Below are positions 1 to 11,775 of a stretch of 64,000 nucleotides of DNA, piece after piece (within the stretch, counting starts at the first letter, position 1; each line of letters begins with the position of its first letter). The DNA is taken from contig OW203762.1 in assembly GCA_934045905.1 (NCBI GenBank), positions 38,541,702 through 38,605,701 on the forward strand, in the 5' to 3' direction. Made by a program: the position numbers and the translations under genes. The notes beneath the pieces were generated by a model that did not search any database, was not told the origin of the DNA, and saw only the letters and a list, made by a program, of their open reading frames with translations. The stretch comes from Leuctra nigra (Eukaryota > Arthropoda > Insecta > Plecoptera > Leuctridae).

Positions 1-3000
1 GTCGACGGCAGCTCGTGACCTTGAGGAAGGGTGAACTCCAACTCTTGCATCATCGTCGCGAAGAACAAGAACAACGTGTTCCTCGCCAACGCCTCTCCCA
101 GACAGACACGTTTGCCGACGCCGAAGTTGACCAGGAACTCGTCCTTGATGAGTTTGCCGTCGACGTCGATGTGGCGCTCCGGACGGAAGTTCTGTGGATC
201 GCCCCAGTGAGTGACGTCATGGAAACAGCTCCACAGGCTGATCATCATCATCGTGTCCTGGAATTGGAAAATCTCTGGCTTTTTATTATCATGCCTATCA
301 ATGAATGGAGTAGAAAGTGGTGGAGGATATTATTCCTAGTCAGAATAAAATATCATTTTTTGGCACTCGTCCAAAACGTTTGGACGTTTGGACGCTTGGA
401 CGCTTGGACGCTTGGACTTGAAAATGGATTACACATGCATTATTGATAAGAGACAGACGGATGATACATTTTAATATCATTTATGAAAGGTTTCATCATG
501 CATTGAATAAGAGAGAGTTGCGAATATAATATAAGAAGACCATGAGTGGCATGACAAAGGAACTGCAACTAGTTGAGCTACATCATTGTATATAATTATG
601 TATGCAGTTTATCTTCGTTCTGTTCTAGACAATTATTACAATCCAACATACGGTAGTGAAAAATAAGATCAGGAAGGGATGTGTGATGTGAAAATAATCC
701 GCCTTCTCGCGTATGAGTCGGGGACATCTCCATCGGTTTGCCCACTTCTTTCTATCATCCTGTCCCTTTACTGCAGGGGTCGGCAATCTGTTTTGGCGAA
801 GGAGCCAATTTCCCAAAAATTAACAAATTAGATAAGAATGGGAGCCGCATTAAATACACCGAAAATAATAAATTGAATTACTAAAGTTAATTTTGATATT
901 TTGACGAAGCCCACCAGTTGTTGCCCGCAGGGCGTTTTTCTAGAATTTCAACAATTTAAAAGTGATTCTGGGACTCTAAAATGAACAAACTTAATCAAAT
1001 AACCTTCCCATTGTTGCCCAGCAGGGCGCATTTTTTTTTCGAATTTTCAAATTTTTCGATTAAATATCTTTATTTAAATTATAAAGAGCCATTCAAGAAC
1101 CACCAAGGAGCCGCAGGTTGCCGACCCCTGCTTTACTGGAAGGTTTCCAGAACCCCATTATACATCGTGACAGTATGGGCACAGTGGATGGAGAGTACGG
1201 ATGAGAAGCTCAGTCAAGTGGAATGTCCCGGTTTCGAACCCCGGTTCGACCGATCATTTTCACTTCGCACATCCCTTCCTATAACTAGAACTTAACTAGA
1301 AAAAAACACGTTTCTCAAAAATACTCAAAACTAGATAATTCGATTTTTAATTGATTATTTTGATGATAATGTTAATAAAGAAGAGTAAATACTCTACTTT
1401 CCGTAATTTCTTGTATTCAAGACGAATCTTGTCTCACCTTAGGAATGTGATAGCCTTTAAGTGTGGTGTCTCGAGTAGCGCGATGAGGCACAGCAAAAGG
1501 AGCAATAGGATTTACTCGCATAGTTTCCATCAAAAATGCTTCCATATAAACCAGACTAGAAGAAACACGGTCAATTCAGTTAGGAGAGAGGCAGGCAAAG
1601 TGTAATGGGTTTTGTAAAGAGTTAAAAAAATCAGATTTTTGACAATAAGAAACACAAATTTGAGCTAATTTTGATCAATGGTGTTTTGTCACCAAATTCT
1701 GCATGATAAGAATGAAAACATCTTAATTAAAGACTCAATAATAATTTTAATATAAAGATGCAAATTTCCACTTTGGAAGTTACTGGGTACCAAGTGAAAT
1801 TCTGAGGAGGGAAAGTATAGAATGACATGAAAATATACACAATAATTAATAAGAAATGCAAACTAAAGCATGAAATTGCTGATGGTAGCCGGTTTGTTCT
1901 GCTAATGCTATGCAAATTTTTTGGCACAATCGCAATTAATATTTCCACGAGTTATATCAGCACAAGTTCGTGGATCCAACGTCGACAGGCCTGACACTGA
2001 ATCCATTTTTCTGTTGGACGATCAAAAAAATGTTATAGTTATAAGCGCTAAAAGAGAATTGAATTGGCAGAATGTAATCACTGACATAATACATAAGGAA
2101 GGTGCAGGCGGTTTCAATGATATTATGCCTATGGGCCTAATACACGCATGGCGGACCATTCAATTTGCAATGCTATCAGGCTTGGAGTGAAAATGTTCAA
2201 AGTGAATGAAGGATATTTTATTTATATAAACCCAATCTAAGAATAGATTTAATCTTTAAATGCATTTTATTAAGTTAGATGCAAAAAGAAGGTAGCACAG
2301 CAAGTGTCCTTGAAAATCGTGATTTTGATTATTTTCTCAGCTGAATCATGGCCGCTTTCTGTACTTTGAAGTTTGGTGAACTTATTTCCAATTAGACTTC
2401 AATAAGTGCTGCCACCTGTGCTGGGGCTCGCAAACCACTATACCACGTGCCACATTGTAGCCCTTTCCACTTTGCTCCTCTACACAAGTCAAAGACTTTG
2501 CACTAGAATACATTTTCTGTAGCTTTGACTCACTTGGGTTTATCTTCTAGAGACACTCTTCTGCTCCTCCCGACAACTTTGTCCAACTCGTCGTGGAGTC
2601 TCTTCTGAACATCAGGATGTCTGATGAGATATATCAGACAGAATCCGATGGAGTTGCTGACACTTTCTGCGCCGGCGCCGAACAAGTCCATGCAAATCGC
2701 GATTAGACTCTTCTCTGTAAATGCAGATATGAAATAGTTTGAAGCAGTGTATTAAAATATAATTTTTAAATCTGTGTCGATATACAGATATTTCAATTTT
2801 TGTATCTAGATAATATTGAAAATTGACTAGATAATTTTTACTTGATAATTTTTTAAATAGTAACTGTTTCTTCATGTCTTGATTCACATGCGGTTTTGAT
2901 TCGAGAATAGACACCCAGATTTGAGGCATGTAACTGAAAAGAGTGGTTCGAACGTGCAGTTCCTGTCATACAGTACAAGATTACTTTTGCAACAATCTAG

Positions 3001-4995
3001 TGTTGATTACCGTGAAATCCCGAGCCCGACTCTCCTCGCTGCATCTCTTTGAGGTACACGTCAATGAAGTCCCGCATGTTGTTGGCGTCAAAAGTTTTCT
3101 CGTGCTCGCGGATTGTGCTCTGAAATTGCATAAACACTTCATTAGTCGCAGTGAAACCAAGCTATGTTATGGTACTGAAGTGAATATAGTGATGTAAAAA
3201 CTTTCCTCTAAATATGATAGATTTGAAGGGGAAGTTATCCAGAACTGGGGTGCGATCACATAAATGAGAACTATCTTGTCACGGCGACAAGCTTCTATTC
3301 TCAATGTTATTCACGGTCTTCTAGGGACTTGTCACCGTGATAAGAAAGTTCAAATTTTATGTGATCGCACCCCTGATTGGTGGAATCAATTTTTGTTTGG
3401 ACGTAGAACAAAATGGATGGGTTTGGCGATATGAACGATCCCTGCGTCCATGATTATACTTTTCATGATTCATTACTGTACCACTCAGCACTCACACCTA
3501 CCTACCTTCATGTAGCCTTGCAAATCCCGGTAACCTTGTACCGTCTCTCTATACTTCGGCACATAGAATCTCAGAAAAGGGAAGAGGTCTTCAATGGCGC
3601 CTCCAGAAACGTCGCCGTTGCGGAACTGTCTATTCAATATGTCTAGGAGATTCTGGAAGTTTGCGTCATCACGCTGGTGTCGAACCCCGGACATCACCGA
3701 CCACAGCACGTTGATGACGGGGACCACGAACAGCATGCTGACCTAAGAGAAATACCAACATTCAATCACATACCTTGTCATGTAACCATGAACTAGCAGT
3801 GAAAACTGAGATTAAGAAAACGAAATAAAAAATTATGCATATTGAAGTGAAATTGCTGCTATTGCTACTTTGAATGATTTCCCTTTTATAAGTAAGTATT
3901 ACCTGAACGGGTTTCGCACTACTTTGCCTGAGTTCGTCCACTAGAACCTCCGCCTCCTCAAAAATCAGTCCCTCCATGCTCTTCTTGCCGAAACCAAAAT
4001 CCCTGAGATGGCGAAGTGTGAAACGCCGCTGTTCCACCCAATAGGGCCCATCGGTGAAGAACACACCTGCAAAAACAAATAATGCACATTACAAACATTT
4101 TGAAGATTATTAAGACCAATCATTAAATCACATTTTTACAAAGTTTCAGCCAAATCCTCTATTTGGTTAAAATTTTATAAAACCTTCCTATTGGTTGAAA
4201 ATCAAGTTCAAACTTGACATGCTGATCAAGACCAACATACTCTCATATTTTGTTCATTTATATATACACTTGTTGCCATTTTAGGAGTTTAGAAAGGGTT
4301 GTCAAAAGAGATGTTTGGAAAAGTTCCTAAGTTCCGACACACGCACGCGTCGGTGCTCGCTCATCAACGCGTTACACAGAGCGTTTTCCTAGTCTAGCAT
4401 ATATATAGTGCGTGACAAGTCTAGAATATTACTAAGATATTAGTTACTGATTAATTTACCAAGTAATTCTCCGAAAGTTCTATCTTTCAAATTACTGAAT
4501 TCCAATCTTCCTTGGAAGTCTTCGTGCCGCAGCACCTCCAGCACCGTGCGGGCCTCCACCACTGCCACGGCGGGCTTCGGGCCCAGCATCAGGCCCACCA
4601 CGGGCCCGTACTGGTCCCGCCACTGCTCCATGGCGAAGTGCGGGTTGATGCTAGTCATGAACGGCGTCGAGCCGATTAATGGAAGGCATGGTGGTCCTGG
4701 CAAAACATAGGTCAATATAGAGAAATACATTGACATTTCTGTATCAGAATGAGAGAGAAAGATACATTGGATGAATCTCCTCGAGAAATAGTTCAACGAG
4801 CATATTTGCTAATCTACAAGAATATGGATGATCCCAATTTCTTTAAAATGCGGAACTTATTTGAATGCGATAAGTTGGTGAATCCATCCAAACCATGTTC
4901 TTCTACTCACCTGGAGGGAAGTTTCTTGGTTTTCTGGTCTTCCATACATAAATAAAGAGCAGGATGACAGCGGCTGCAATAAGTCGGTAAATCAT
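1..4995 (-). CDS. Cytochrome P450, CYP2 clan, gene A (3' end cut by window)
   Basis: Coding exons, first to last: 4911-4995, 4460-4696, 3903-4066, 3506-3742, 3011-3119, 2534-2714, 1438-1555, 1-257. All junctions are GT-AG and match the two sister genes base for base in length. The product is a haem monooxygenase, expected in the endoplasmic reticulum membrane: N-terminal anchor (residues 3-18), proline hinge PPGPPCLPLIG (27-37), helix-C WVEQR (117-121), helix-I GAGAES (290-295), helix-K ETMR (348-351), FRPERH (401-406) and haem site [10 protein letters not shown] (422-431, Cys429 as iron ligand). About 462 of an expected 484 residues are present; the last ~21 residues and the stop lie left of the window. 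No frameshift or stop was seen, so it is probably functional. The start ATG follows a likely 5' UTR intron acceptor. The CYP2 clan is clear from the sequence style. A CYP304/CYP305/CYP15-like placement is only a guess, and the substrate is unknown. Confidence 0.9.
671..1280. repeat. tRNA-derived inverted repeat (SINE-like dimer), old copy in gene A intron 7
   Basis: The outer ends are inverted copies of an AAGGGATGTG-type end (671-690 and 1265-1280). A degenerate box-B-like stretch ending in CGAACCCCGG lies at about 1233-1246. The same structure sits at the same place in gene B (7969-8207) and, much fresher, at 31102-31396. It is split by a hAT-type element at 774-1130. The shared position says it was present before genes A and B separated. 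Confidence 0.6.
774..1130. mobile_element. hAT-type non-autonomous element (357 bp)
   Basis: Terminal inverted repeats read CAGGGGTCGGCAA at the left and TTGCCGACCCCTG at the right. The flanks are an exact 8-bp duplication, CTTTACTG (766-773 and 1131-1138). Inverted ends plus an 8-bp target duplication are the hAT hallmarks. No transposase is present. The homologous intron of gene B (near 8060-8080) lacks it, so it inserted after the A/B duplication. Confidence 0.88.
1583..2480. mobile_element. ~0.9-kb insertion in gene A intron 6
   Basis: Intron 6 is 978 bp in gene A but 82 bp in gene B. The flanking intron sequence matches on both sides: a GTCAATTCAGTTA-like stretch on the left and GTCAAAGACTT on the right. 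The extra DNA starts near GAGGCAGGCAAAGTG (about 1589) and ends near CACTTTGCTCCTC (about 2468-2480), which are imperfect inverted repeats of each other. It carries an open plus-strand frame at 1921-2190. The class is unknown and the borders are good to about 10 bp. Confidence 0.5.
1921..2190 (+). CDS. Unrecognised open frame inside intronic insertion; possible captured exon
   Basis: The frame stays open for about 89 codons without a good ATG near its start and ends in TGA. The translation is mixed hydrophilic and hydrophobic and looks protein-like, with stretches such as RPDTESIFLLDD and GGFNDIMPMGLIHAW. An AG at about 1960-1961 could act as a splice acceptor. It is antisense to gene A and lies wholly inside DNA missing from gene B. 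It could be a fragment of a host gene carried by a transposon, a decayed transposon gene, or chance. No family was recognised and no function is claimed. Confidence 0.2.
   Translation: MAQSQLIFPRVISAQVRGSNVDRPDTESIFLLDDQKNVIVISAKRELNWQNVITDIIHKEGAGGFNDIMPMGLIHAWRTIQFAMLSGLE
3246..3375. mobile_element. 130-bp palindromic MITE in gene A intron 4
   Basis: The ends are inverted repeats: a GGGGTGCGATCACATAAA-type end at the left, and TTTATGTGATCGCACCCC at the right. Inner arms (TTGTCACGGCGACAAG and CTTGTCACCGTGATAAG) continue the fold. Intron 4 of gene B is 127 bp shorter and reads straight through the site (agaac to attggtgg), so this is an insertion unique to A. No clear target duplication is visible. 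Confidence 0.75.
4120..4392 (+). mobile_element. Helentron-like element, 5'-truncated copy (intron 2 of gene A)
   Basis: It ends in the family 3' signature: GTGCTCGCTCATCAACGCG, then a short stem (CGCTC...GAGCG), then TTTTCCTAG with T following. The interior resembles other copies (a CAAAGTTTCAGCCAAATCCT-type stretch and blocks of TTGGTTAAAATTT), but the left end is missing or decayed. Confidence 0.6.
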
Positions 4996-5240
4996 GACTG
5001 ATGTGCACTGTGGAGTGACGTAATATATTAAATGCATATATTACCTATATGGTATTGTGGAGGATTTTCAAGAACAAAGAGTTTCTTTTAATAGATACGT
5101 AGATAATGTTTCATCATGTAATTATCCGATCATTACTTGGTGCAAAAATTAGATTTTAATTTAATGAAGAAACAATTGAAAACTAAAATATCGTTTAAAT
5201 TAGTTATGTGTAGGAATTTAAAAAAGTATATATTACTTAC

Positions 5241-5345
5241 GGAATCTATGAAAAAAATACAAACAATTGACTGCATATAATTAGATACACACAGTTCTGT
5301 CCCAACGCTATAGAAGCACTGAACTAGAAGCAAAGGCAGCAACTG
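5241..5345 (-). other. Probable 5' UTR exon of P450 gene A
   Basis: On the minus strand a good donor (CC|GTAAGTAA) lies at 5241/5240, and the coding exon is preceded by an acceptor (CCACAG) just before the ATG. The exon sequence around 5285-5340 is alignable with the same place upstream of gene B (GCTTCTAG.TCAGTG.TTCTATAG). The upstream end is not defined; TCAGT-type initiator matches lie near 5315 and 5340. Confidence 0.45.
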
Positions 5346-6069
5346 ATCTGACCCTTATCGTGCAAGATCAGATGTTTATGTAATCGTATGAGAAATCTAT
5401 TGTACACAAGAACATTGCAATATCGCGTACATTGTGCACACTCATAGTTATAAGACGAGAATACTAACTTACTGGCCTGTTATTGCACGGTGGGTGGGGA
5501 GCTTGGGAGAGGGGGTGAGTAGCATAGTAGGGTGAGTGCACAGTTCCTGGAATGTACACTCTTCAAAAATGTAAAATTTGGTGTAGATCGTTACGGACCG
5601 GGGAGTAGATGGAGAAAAGGCATACAGACAGACACGAAGACAGAGAGTCTAATTTATATGTAGATGTTAAAAATGCACTTATATATACTCAAAGTTTAGA
5701 TGATGTTGGTACATTCATTAATTAGCTGGAATGAAACTTGTTGGTCTTTATAAAAGGCTCTCTCTGGTTGCAGGGTCAACATCAAACAGACAAAATGAAA
5801 ACACCGTCAAATTAACAACAAACCGAAGCCACTAAGTCATGCCCTAAGTAAAGATCAAAAAATATAAACTTTCAATTGCTGTTTTTTCCTGTAAATACGG
5901 TTAAGGTGGGTAAAATTTAAGAAATCTTGGGATACTGCATTACAATACCGAGCTTTTGACAGTAGGTAATCTGACATCTTATTCTTAAATACTGTTTGCA
6001 ATGTTAAAAATAGTTTGGGGGTTCACATGTGTGCCATAGATAGTCAGAGAGAAATTAGAGAGAAATTAA

Positions 6070-6075
6070 TTTATT
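6070..6075 (-). terminator. Candidate polyadenylation signal of P450 gene B
   Basis: AATAAA on the minus strand (plus-strand TTTATT), about 565 nt past the stop. The surrounding sequence is alignable with the AATAAATAAA site behind gene C. If it is used, the whole minisatellite lies in the 3' UTR. Confidence 0.4.
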
Positions 6076-6149
6076 ATTAATGACATCAAATTACAGTTGT
6101 CCCAGACAAAATCGAAAAATTAAAATTCTTTATCGCGTCGCAGAACTTT

Positions 6150-6655
6150 ATCTCGCTCACTCTATGGCTCGTTCGGCTCGCTCCTTGTCCTTGGCTCGTA
6201 AAGCTCGCTCCTTGTCTCGTCACGCTCGCTGTTTGTCTCGTCGTGCTCGCTCCTAGTCTCGTCGTGCTCGCTCCTTGTCTCGCTACGCTCGCTGCTTGGC
6301 TCGTCGCACTCGTTGCTTGTCTCGTCACGCTCGCTGCTTGTCCCGCTACGCTCGCTCCTTGTCTCGTCACGCTCGCTGCTTGGCTCGTCGCACTCGTTGC
6401 TTGTCACGTCGTGCTCGCTCCTAGTCTCGTCGTGCTCGCTCCTTGGCTCGTCGCACTCGCTGCTTGTCTCGTCGTGCTCGCTGCTTGCCTCGCTACGCTA
6501 GCTGCTTGTCTCGTCGTGCTCGCTGCTTGCCTCGCTACGCTCGCTGCTTGTCTCGTCACGCTCGCTGCTTGTCTCGTCACGCTCTCTGCTTGTCTCGTCG
6601 CACTCGCTGCTTGTCTCGTCGTGCTCGCTGCTTGCCTCGCTACGCTCGCTGCTTG
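6150..6655. repeat. 21-bp minisatellite abutting the stop of P450 gene B
   Basis: There are about 24 tandem units of 21 bp; on the coding strand the unit is close to ACAAGCAGCGAGCGTGACGAG-type sequence with variants. The right-most unit overlaps the final codons and TAG of gene B (sense AAGCAGCGAGCGTAG). Gene C has only about three related units at its own stop (13526-13590). Because 21 is a multiple of three, several frames stay open across it; those frames are repeat artefacts, not genes. Confidence 0.9.
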
Positions 6656-9600
6656 ACGAGCACCTCGAACGGCCTGGGGGCGACGGTGAACCCCGGCAAC
6701 GATATCGTCGACGGCAGCTCGTGACCTTGAGGAAGGGTGAACTCCAACTCTTGCATCATCGTCGCGAAGAACAAGAACAACGTGTTCCTCGCCAACGCCT
6801 CTCCCAGACAGACACGTTTGCCGACGCCGAAGTTGACCAGGAACTCGTCCTTGATGAGTTTGCCGTCGACGTCGATGTGGCGCTCCGGACGGAAGTTCTG
6901 TGGATCGCCCCAGTGGGTGACGTCATGGAAGCAGCTCCACAAGCTGATCATCATCATCGTGTCCTGGAATTGGAAAATCAGTGAACTTTTAATATCTACG
7001 CATCGCATTTATTATGATGCCCATCAGTGAATGGAGTGGAAAGTGGTAGATGATACCAGTGGCTGACTTGAAACTGAATGACACATGCATTATTGAGAAG
7101 AGACGGAACATAATAGGTTGCATGAGGGGATGAGATTTTAAAACCCAAAAGTGACTGATATTTGGACTTTCACAATTATTTGTTGTTGAACCTGAAGACT
7201 CACGGCAATATAAAATAGCTTAGTCACACCGGGCATTATCGGGCTATTTTATGATATTTAAATGAGTTCTACCAATTTGCCCTAATTAGAATGCAGGTTG
7301 TACGAGTGAGTACACTTTAATGAAAACTTCATTCGGGCCACCTGCTTAAGAAAACGGCTGAATATAAAAAATCGGTATTTTTTGTGCACATCCGGAATCA
7401 TTACAATTTGTCAGTCTGCTATTTTATAATGTAATGTCATTAATATTTAATTAGGAAAAAATTAAATACTGAAATAAAATTAATTGTGATTATGTTAGTG
7501 AGGCCTCAAGATATTCAGTACTCCCCCCCCCCCCCCCCCTAACTCAAGAGTTTCATTGTTTACAGCACGTTCCATAGTCATAAATTTCCCAGACCCTCAT
7601 AAAATTAAACCTTTTTCATACAACCTTTTTGGTTATTGAATAGAAATTGACCCTCGCAATATTGAACACTTTAAGTGCCAAGACAACAATGTCAGGTAGA
7701 TTGGCGGAAGGATTCGAACCCCCTTAAAGAAGAGAATAAGAGTTGAGTTGAAGAAGAACATGATATTGTATTGATATGGAATGGTCATGGCAAAGATATC
7801 ATTAAAAAACTACAGTTAATCTTATATCTATGGCCATGGCAAGAGGAATTGCAGCTATTAGTGCTACTTCATTCCATATAATGAGGTAGGTACTCGTTAT
7901 GTAGTTTATAATTATTCATATCAAATCAACACTCATATTGCAATCCTACGGAAGTGAAAAATAAGTACAGGAAGGGATGTGCGATATGAAAATAATCCAC
8001 CTAAACCGAGGCTTGAATCCAGGACCTCAACCTAAGTTTCATTTTTGCTAATTCATTTCTGTCTCTACTGAAAGTTTTCCATAAACCCCATGTTACATGG
8101 TGACAATATGGACACAGTATGCACGAACAGTACGGTCAGGTAGCTCAGGATATCAAGGCTTCGAGCCCCGGTTCAACTGAAAACGATCACTTCACATCCC
8201 TTCATATAATAATGTCATCAATAGAAAAAATAAATTTCTCAAACATATTCAAACTAGATATTATTCTATTTTTAATCTAATATTTTAATGATAATGTTAA
8301 TGAAGACTACTTTCCATGCCCTACCTACTTTTCTCCCTCACTCTTGTATCCAAGACGGATCTTGTCTCACCTTAGGAATGTGATAGCCTTTAAGTGTGGT
8401 GTCTCGAGTAGCTCGATGAGGCACAGCAAGTGGAGCAATTGGATTTACTCGCATCGTTTCCATCAAAAATGCTTCCACATAAACCAGACTAGAAGAATAG
8501 TCAATACAATTAAATGCGTCAAAGAGTCAAAGACTTGCATTATCTTACAGTTTTTGTAGCTTTGACTCACTTGGGTTTATCTTCTAGAGACACTCTTCTG
8601 CTCCTCCCGACAACTTTGTCCAACTCGTTGTGGAGTCTCTTCTGAACATCAGGATGTCTGATGAGATATATCAGACAAAATCCGATGGAGTTGCTGACAC
8701 TTTCTGCACCGGCGCCGAACAAGTCCATGCATATCGCGATTAGACTCTTCTCTGTAAATAAATGTAATAGATTGTTTGAAACATTTCAACGAAAAGAGTG
8801 GCGATGGTTTTAGTAGCTTCGAACTATCGGCCGATCGACCGAGAATGTTCGAACTTGCAGTTCGAACAAGATTACTTTTGTAGTTTGCTTTTGTTGATTA
8901 CTTTTGTTGATTAGTTTTGATTACCGTGAAATCCCGAGCCCGTCTCCCCTCGCTGCATCTCTTTGAGGTACACGTCAATGAAGTCCCGCATGTTGTTGGC
9001 GTCAAAAGTTTTCTCATGTTCGCGGATTGTGCTCTGAAATTGCATAAACACTTTATTAATCGGAGTGAAACCAAGCTATGTTATGGTACTGGAGTGAATA
9101 TAGTTATGTAAAATCTTCCATCTAAATATGTGAGATTTGAAGGGACAGTTACCAAGAACGTATTGGTGGAATAATTTTGTTTGAAAGTAGATACGCGATA
9201 AGAACTACCCTCTCATCCCTCTTCCCTGAGTCCACGATTGTATACTTTGATTCATCGCTGCGCTGCATTGATCACTCAACACCCTCACCTACCTTCATAT
9301 AATCCTGCAAATCCCGAAAACCTTGTATCGTCTTCTTGTACTTTGGCACATGGAATCTCAGAAAAGGGAGCAGATTTTCTATCGCGCCTCCAGAAACGTC
9401 GCCGTTGCGGAATTGTCTATTCAACATGTCCAGGAGGCTCTGGAAGTCTGCGTCATCACGCTGGTGTCGAACCCCGGACATCACCGACCACAACACGTTG
9501 ATGACGGAGACCACGAACAGCATGCTGACCTAGGAGAAATACCAACATTCAATCACAAGAGACTTTGTCATGGTAAACATCATTTAGACAAGTCAAATCA

Positions 9601-11775
9601 AAGAACTATCGAATCCCCAAATAAGATGATGTCTTCATTTTGCGATCCTTCTTCTTCAGTAATGCAACCAAATAGACATTCTCTGTATTTAAAGCAGAAG
9701 AGTCACTGATTATGCACAATAAGAGAAGATTGCTACTATTGCTACTTTGATTGATTTGTTTTTTATAAGTAAGAATGTACCTGAACGGGTTTCGCACGAC
9801 TTTGCCTGAGTTCGTCCACTAGAACCTCCGCCTCCTCAAGAATCAGTCCCTCCATGCTCCTCTTGCCGAACCCAAAATCCCTGAGATGGCGCAGTGTGAA
9901 ACGCCGCTGCTCCACCCAATATGGCCCATCGGTAAAGAACACACCTGCAAAAACAAACAATGGTGTGACATTCAATATATACGATTTATGTACCATTGCG
10001 CAGATTATGATGGAATAATGTAAGAATGTATACAAGATTTAAAGTTAATTCAGATTAATGAATCCAGATTATGGTCCTAGAATTAATTCCTAATTGAGAG
10101 GTCGCGTTCACGAACCAGGTAAAACAAGTTACACTGCCATGTGTGTGTTACAGTGCATGCCATGTGCCATGCACTGCCATGTCTCGCTGATGTCTCTTGA
10201 TGCGGTCTGAGAAAATGCGTTTTCGTTCTAGAGCTTATTTTATTGAGAATATTTTCCTGGTAATTAAAAATGTACGTCTCTATCTTCAAAATGGCCAAAG
10301 ATAAAAAATTTTAAATGTAAGATTTATAAACGACGGTTTTGAGAAAATCAGCATTTAAAATACAATATGTCTACTTACAAATTGATTTACTTTGATGAGC
10401 GATAACTCGGAACTATATGCTTCTGAGTGCATTCATGAATTTGCATTGCTTCTCAAATGTTATTTCACATTACAGAAACAGATTCTTGTGTGTAAAGGTA
10501 CTAAACATGCGCCTCTCAATTTTATTCCATTCTTCTTATTTTATTTAGCAGATAAAATGTTCGGAAGTCATTTTCGTACCTACGCGAATCAAAAAGTAAC
10601 TTTTTGACAGCCTCCTTGAATTTACAGATTTTCAGTTATCGAGAAAATCGTTTATAAGGCACGTTTTATAATTGATATAATATTGAAGTTATTGATTAGT
10701 ATCCTATTATCTTACCAAGAAATTCTCCGAAAGTTCTATCTTTCAGATTACTGAACTGCGGCCTGCCCTGGAAGTCTTCGTGCCGCAGCACCTCCAGCGC
10801 CGTGCGGGCCTCCACCACTGCCACGGCGGGCTTCGGGCCCAGCATCAGGCCCACCACGGGCCCGAACTCGTCCCGCCACTGCTCCATGGCGAAGTGCGGG
10901 TTGACTCGACTCATGTAAGGCGTCGAGCCGACCACGGGCAGGCATGGCGGACCTGAGGAAACATATTGAATATATCAAGGTGGTGCAAGCGCGAGCGATT
11001 TGCCGCTTTTTGCAGCCACTTTTTTTTTTTAGATATACGATTGGAGACAAAATGGGTTGACGAAAAGATTTGAAATTGTAATCATGATTAGATAAAAGAC
11101 AAAACTTAGGGTTATCACTTGGTACATTTTTAATTTTTTGCTTCGTTAATTAGTTGATTTTTGGTGAAAAATTGTCTATATTCTTGTCTCAATGGGTGCC
11201 GTATGAAATTTATTTATAAAAATTGTCCAAGTGATAACCCTAAGTTTGTCTTTTATCTAACCATGATTAAAATTTGAGAACAATTGGTTCACGGGTATTG
11301 TCTCCAGTCGTATCGGAAAATTCATAGTTTTGAGCGGTTTTGTTGAATAACCGGCGCCTCAAAAATTAAAAATTGCTACTAATACAATCAGACTGATCAA
11401 GTGAACATCTAATCAAAGTTACACCCACTTATAAAACAATTTTTGACTCTCAATTTTCTAAAACGGCCGAGCGCTTGCACTACCTTAAATTGAAATAATT
11501 TATAGGGTTGGTTTTTCTAAAAGTTTTTTTAGTGGTTATTGTAGGAATGTTATTGGTGAATGGTGGTTGCCATGGTATTATAGTCGAGCTTTGGACTCGA
11601 CTAAACCATAATATTGTAAACTTATTTGTCATTGTAAGAAGTTACTGAATCCACCCGAATTAGCAATAATGTTCAACAACCTCAACTCACCTGGAGGGAA
11701 GTTTCTGGGTCTTCTGGTCTTCCATAAATAAATGAAGAGCAGGAGGATAGCTGCTGCAATAAGCCGGTAAATCAT
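6640..11775 (-). CDS. Cytochrome P450, CYP2 clan, gene B (complete)
   Basis: Coding exons, first to last: 11691-11775, 10716-10952, 9781-9944, 9293-9529, 8925-9033, 8571-8751, 8371-8488, 6640-6963; 1455 bp, 484 residues plus TAG. Expected to be an ER-anchored haem monooxygenase. Visible marks: N-terminal anchor (3-18), hinge with GPPCLP (29-34), WVEQR (117-121), helix-I GAGAES (290-295), ETMR (348-351), FRPERH (401-406) and [10 protein letters not shown] (422-431, Cys429). It is the closest relative of gene A: exons and even intron sequence align, including an old SINE-like dimer in intron 7. The last codons belong to a minisatellite. At 484 residues it is slightly short for the family because the N-terminal anchor is brief. 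The clan is secure; CYP304/CYP305/CYP15-like is only a guess. Substrate unknown: hormone metabolism and detoxification are both possible. Confidence 0.93.
7523..7539 (+). repeat. Poly-C run of 17
   Basis: Homopolymer in intron 7 of gene B, absent from gene A. Its length may be unreliable in the assembly. Confidence 0.9.
7969..8207. repeat. tRNA-derived inverted repeat (SINE-like dimer), gene B intron 7
   Basis: Inverted AAGGGATGTGCG-type ends (7969-7985 and 8190-8205). Two opposed, decayed tRNA-like halves: GCTTGAATCC in one direction, and GTAGCTCAGG followed by TTCGAGCCCCGGTTC in the other. It is orthologous in position to the copy in gene A but lacks the hAT insertion, so it preserves the empty site. 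Confidence 0.65.
10977..11486. mobile_element. 510-bp inverted-repeat element in gene B intron 1
   Basis: Terminal inverted repeats are AAGGTGGTGCAAGCGC at the left and GCGCTTGCACTACCTT at the right. A second inverted pair lies inside (CTTAGGGTTATCACTTGG versus CCAAGTGATAACCCTAAG, reading outward). Intron 1 is 738 bp in B and 214 bp in A; removing this element leaves a similar length. No coding frame and no clear target duplication. Confidence 0.8.

Noticed and set aside
15..446. Plus-strand frames over P450 last exons (also 6721-7030 and 13514-13927)
   Set aside because: They are antisense shadows of the GC-rich coding exon of the P450 genes; the minus strand carries the motifs and splice signals.
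1921..2190. Endogenous viral fragment
   Set aside because: The frame is protein-like but shows no viral motif that I can name; kept only as an unrecognised frame.
6150..6655. CRISPR-like array
   Set aside because: The 21-bp units are directly contiguous with no unique spacers, and the genome is eukaryotic.
6086..6724. Several long overlapping frames rich in [12 protein letters not shown] or ERDETSSERDE repeats
   Set aside because: They are translations of the 21-bp minisatellite; the unit is a multiple of three, so frames stay open without selection.
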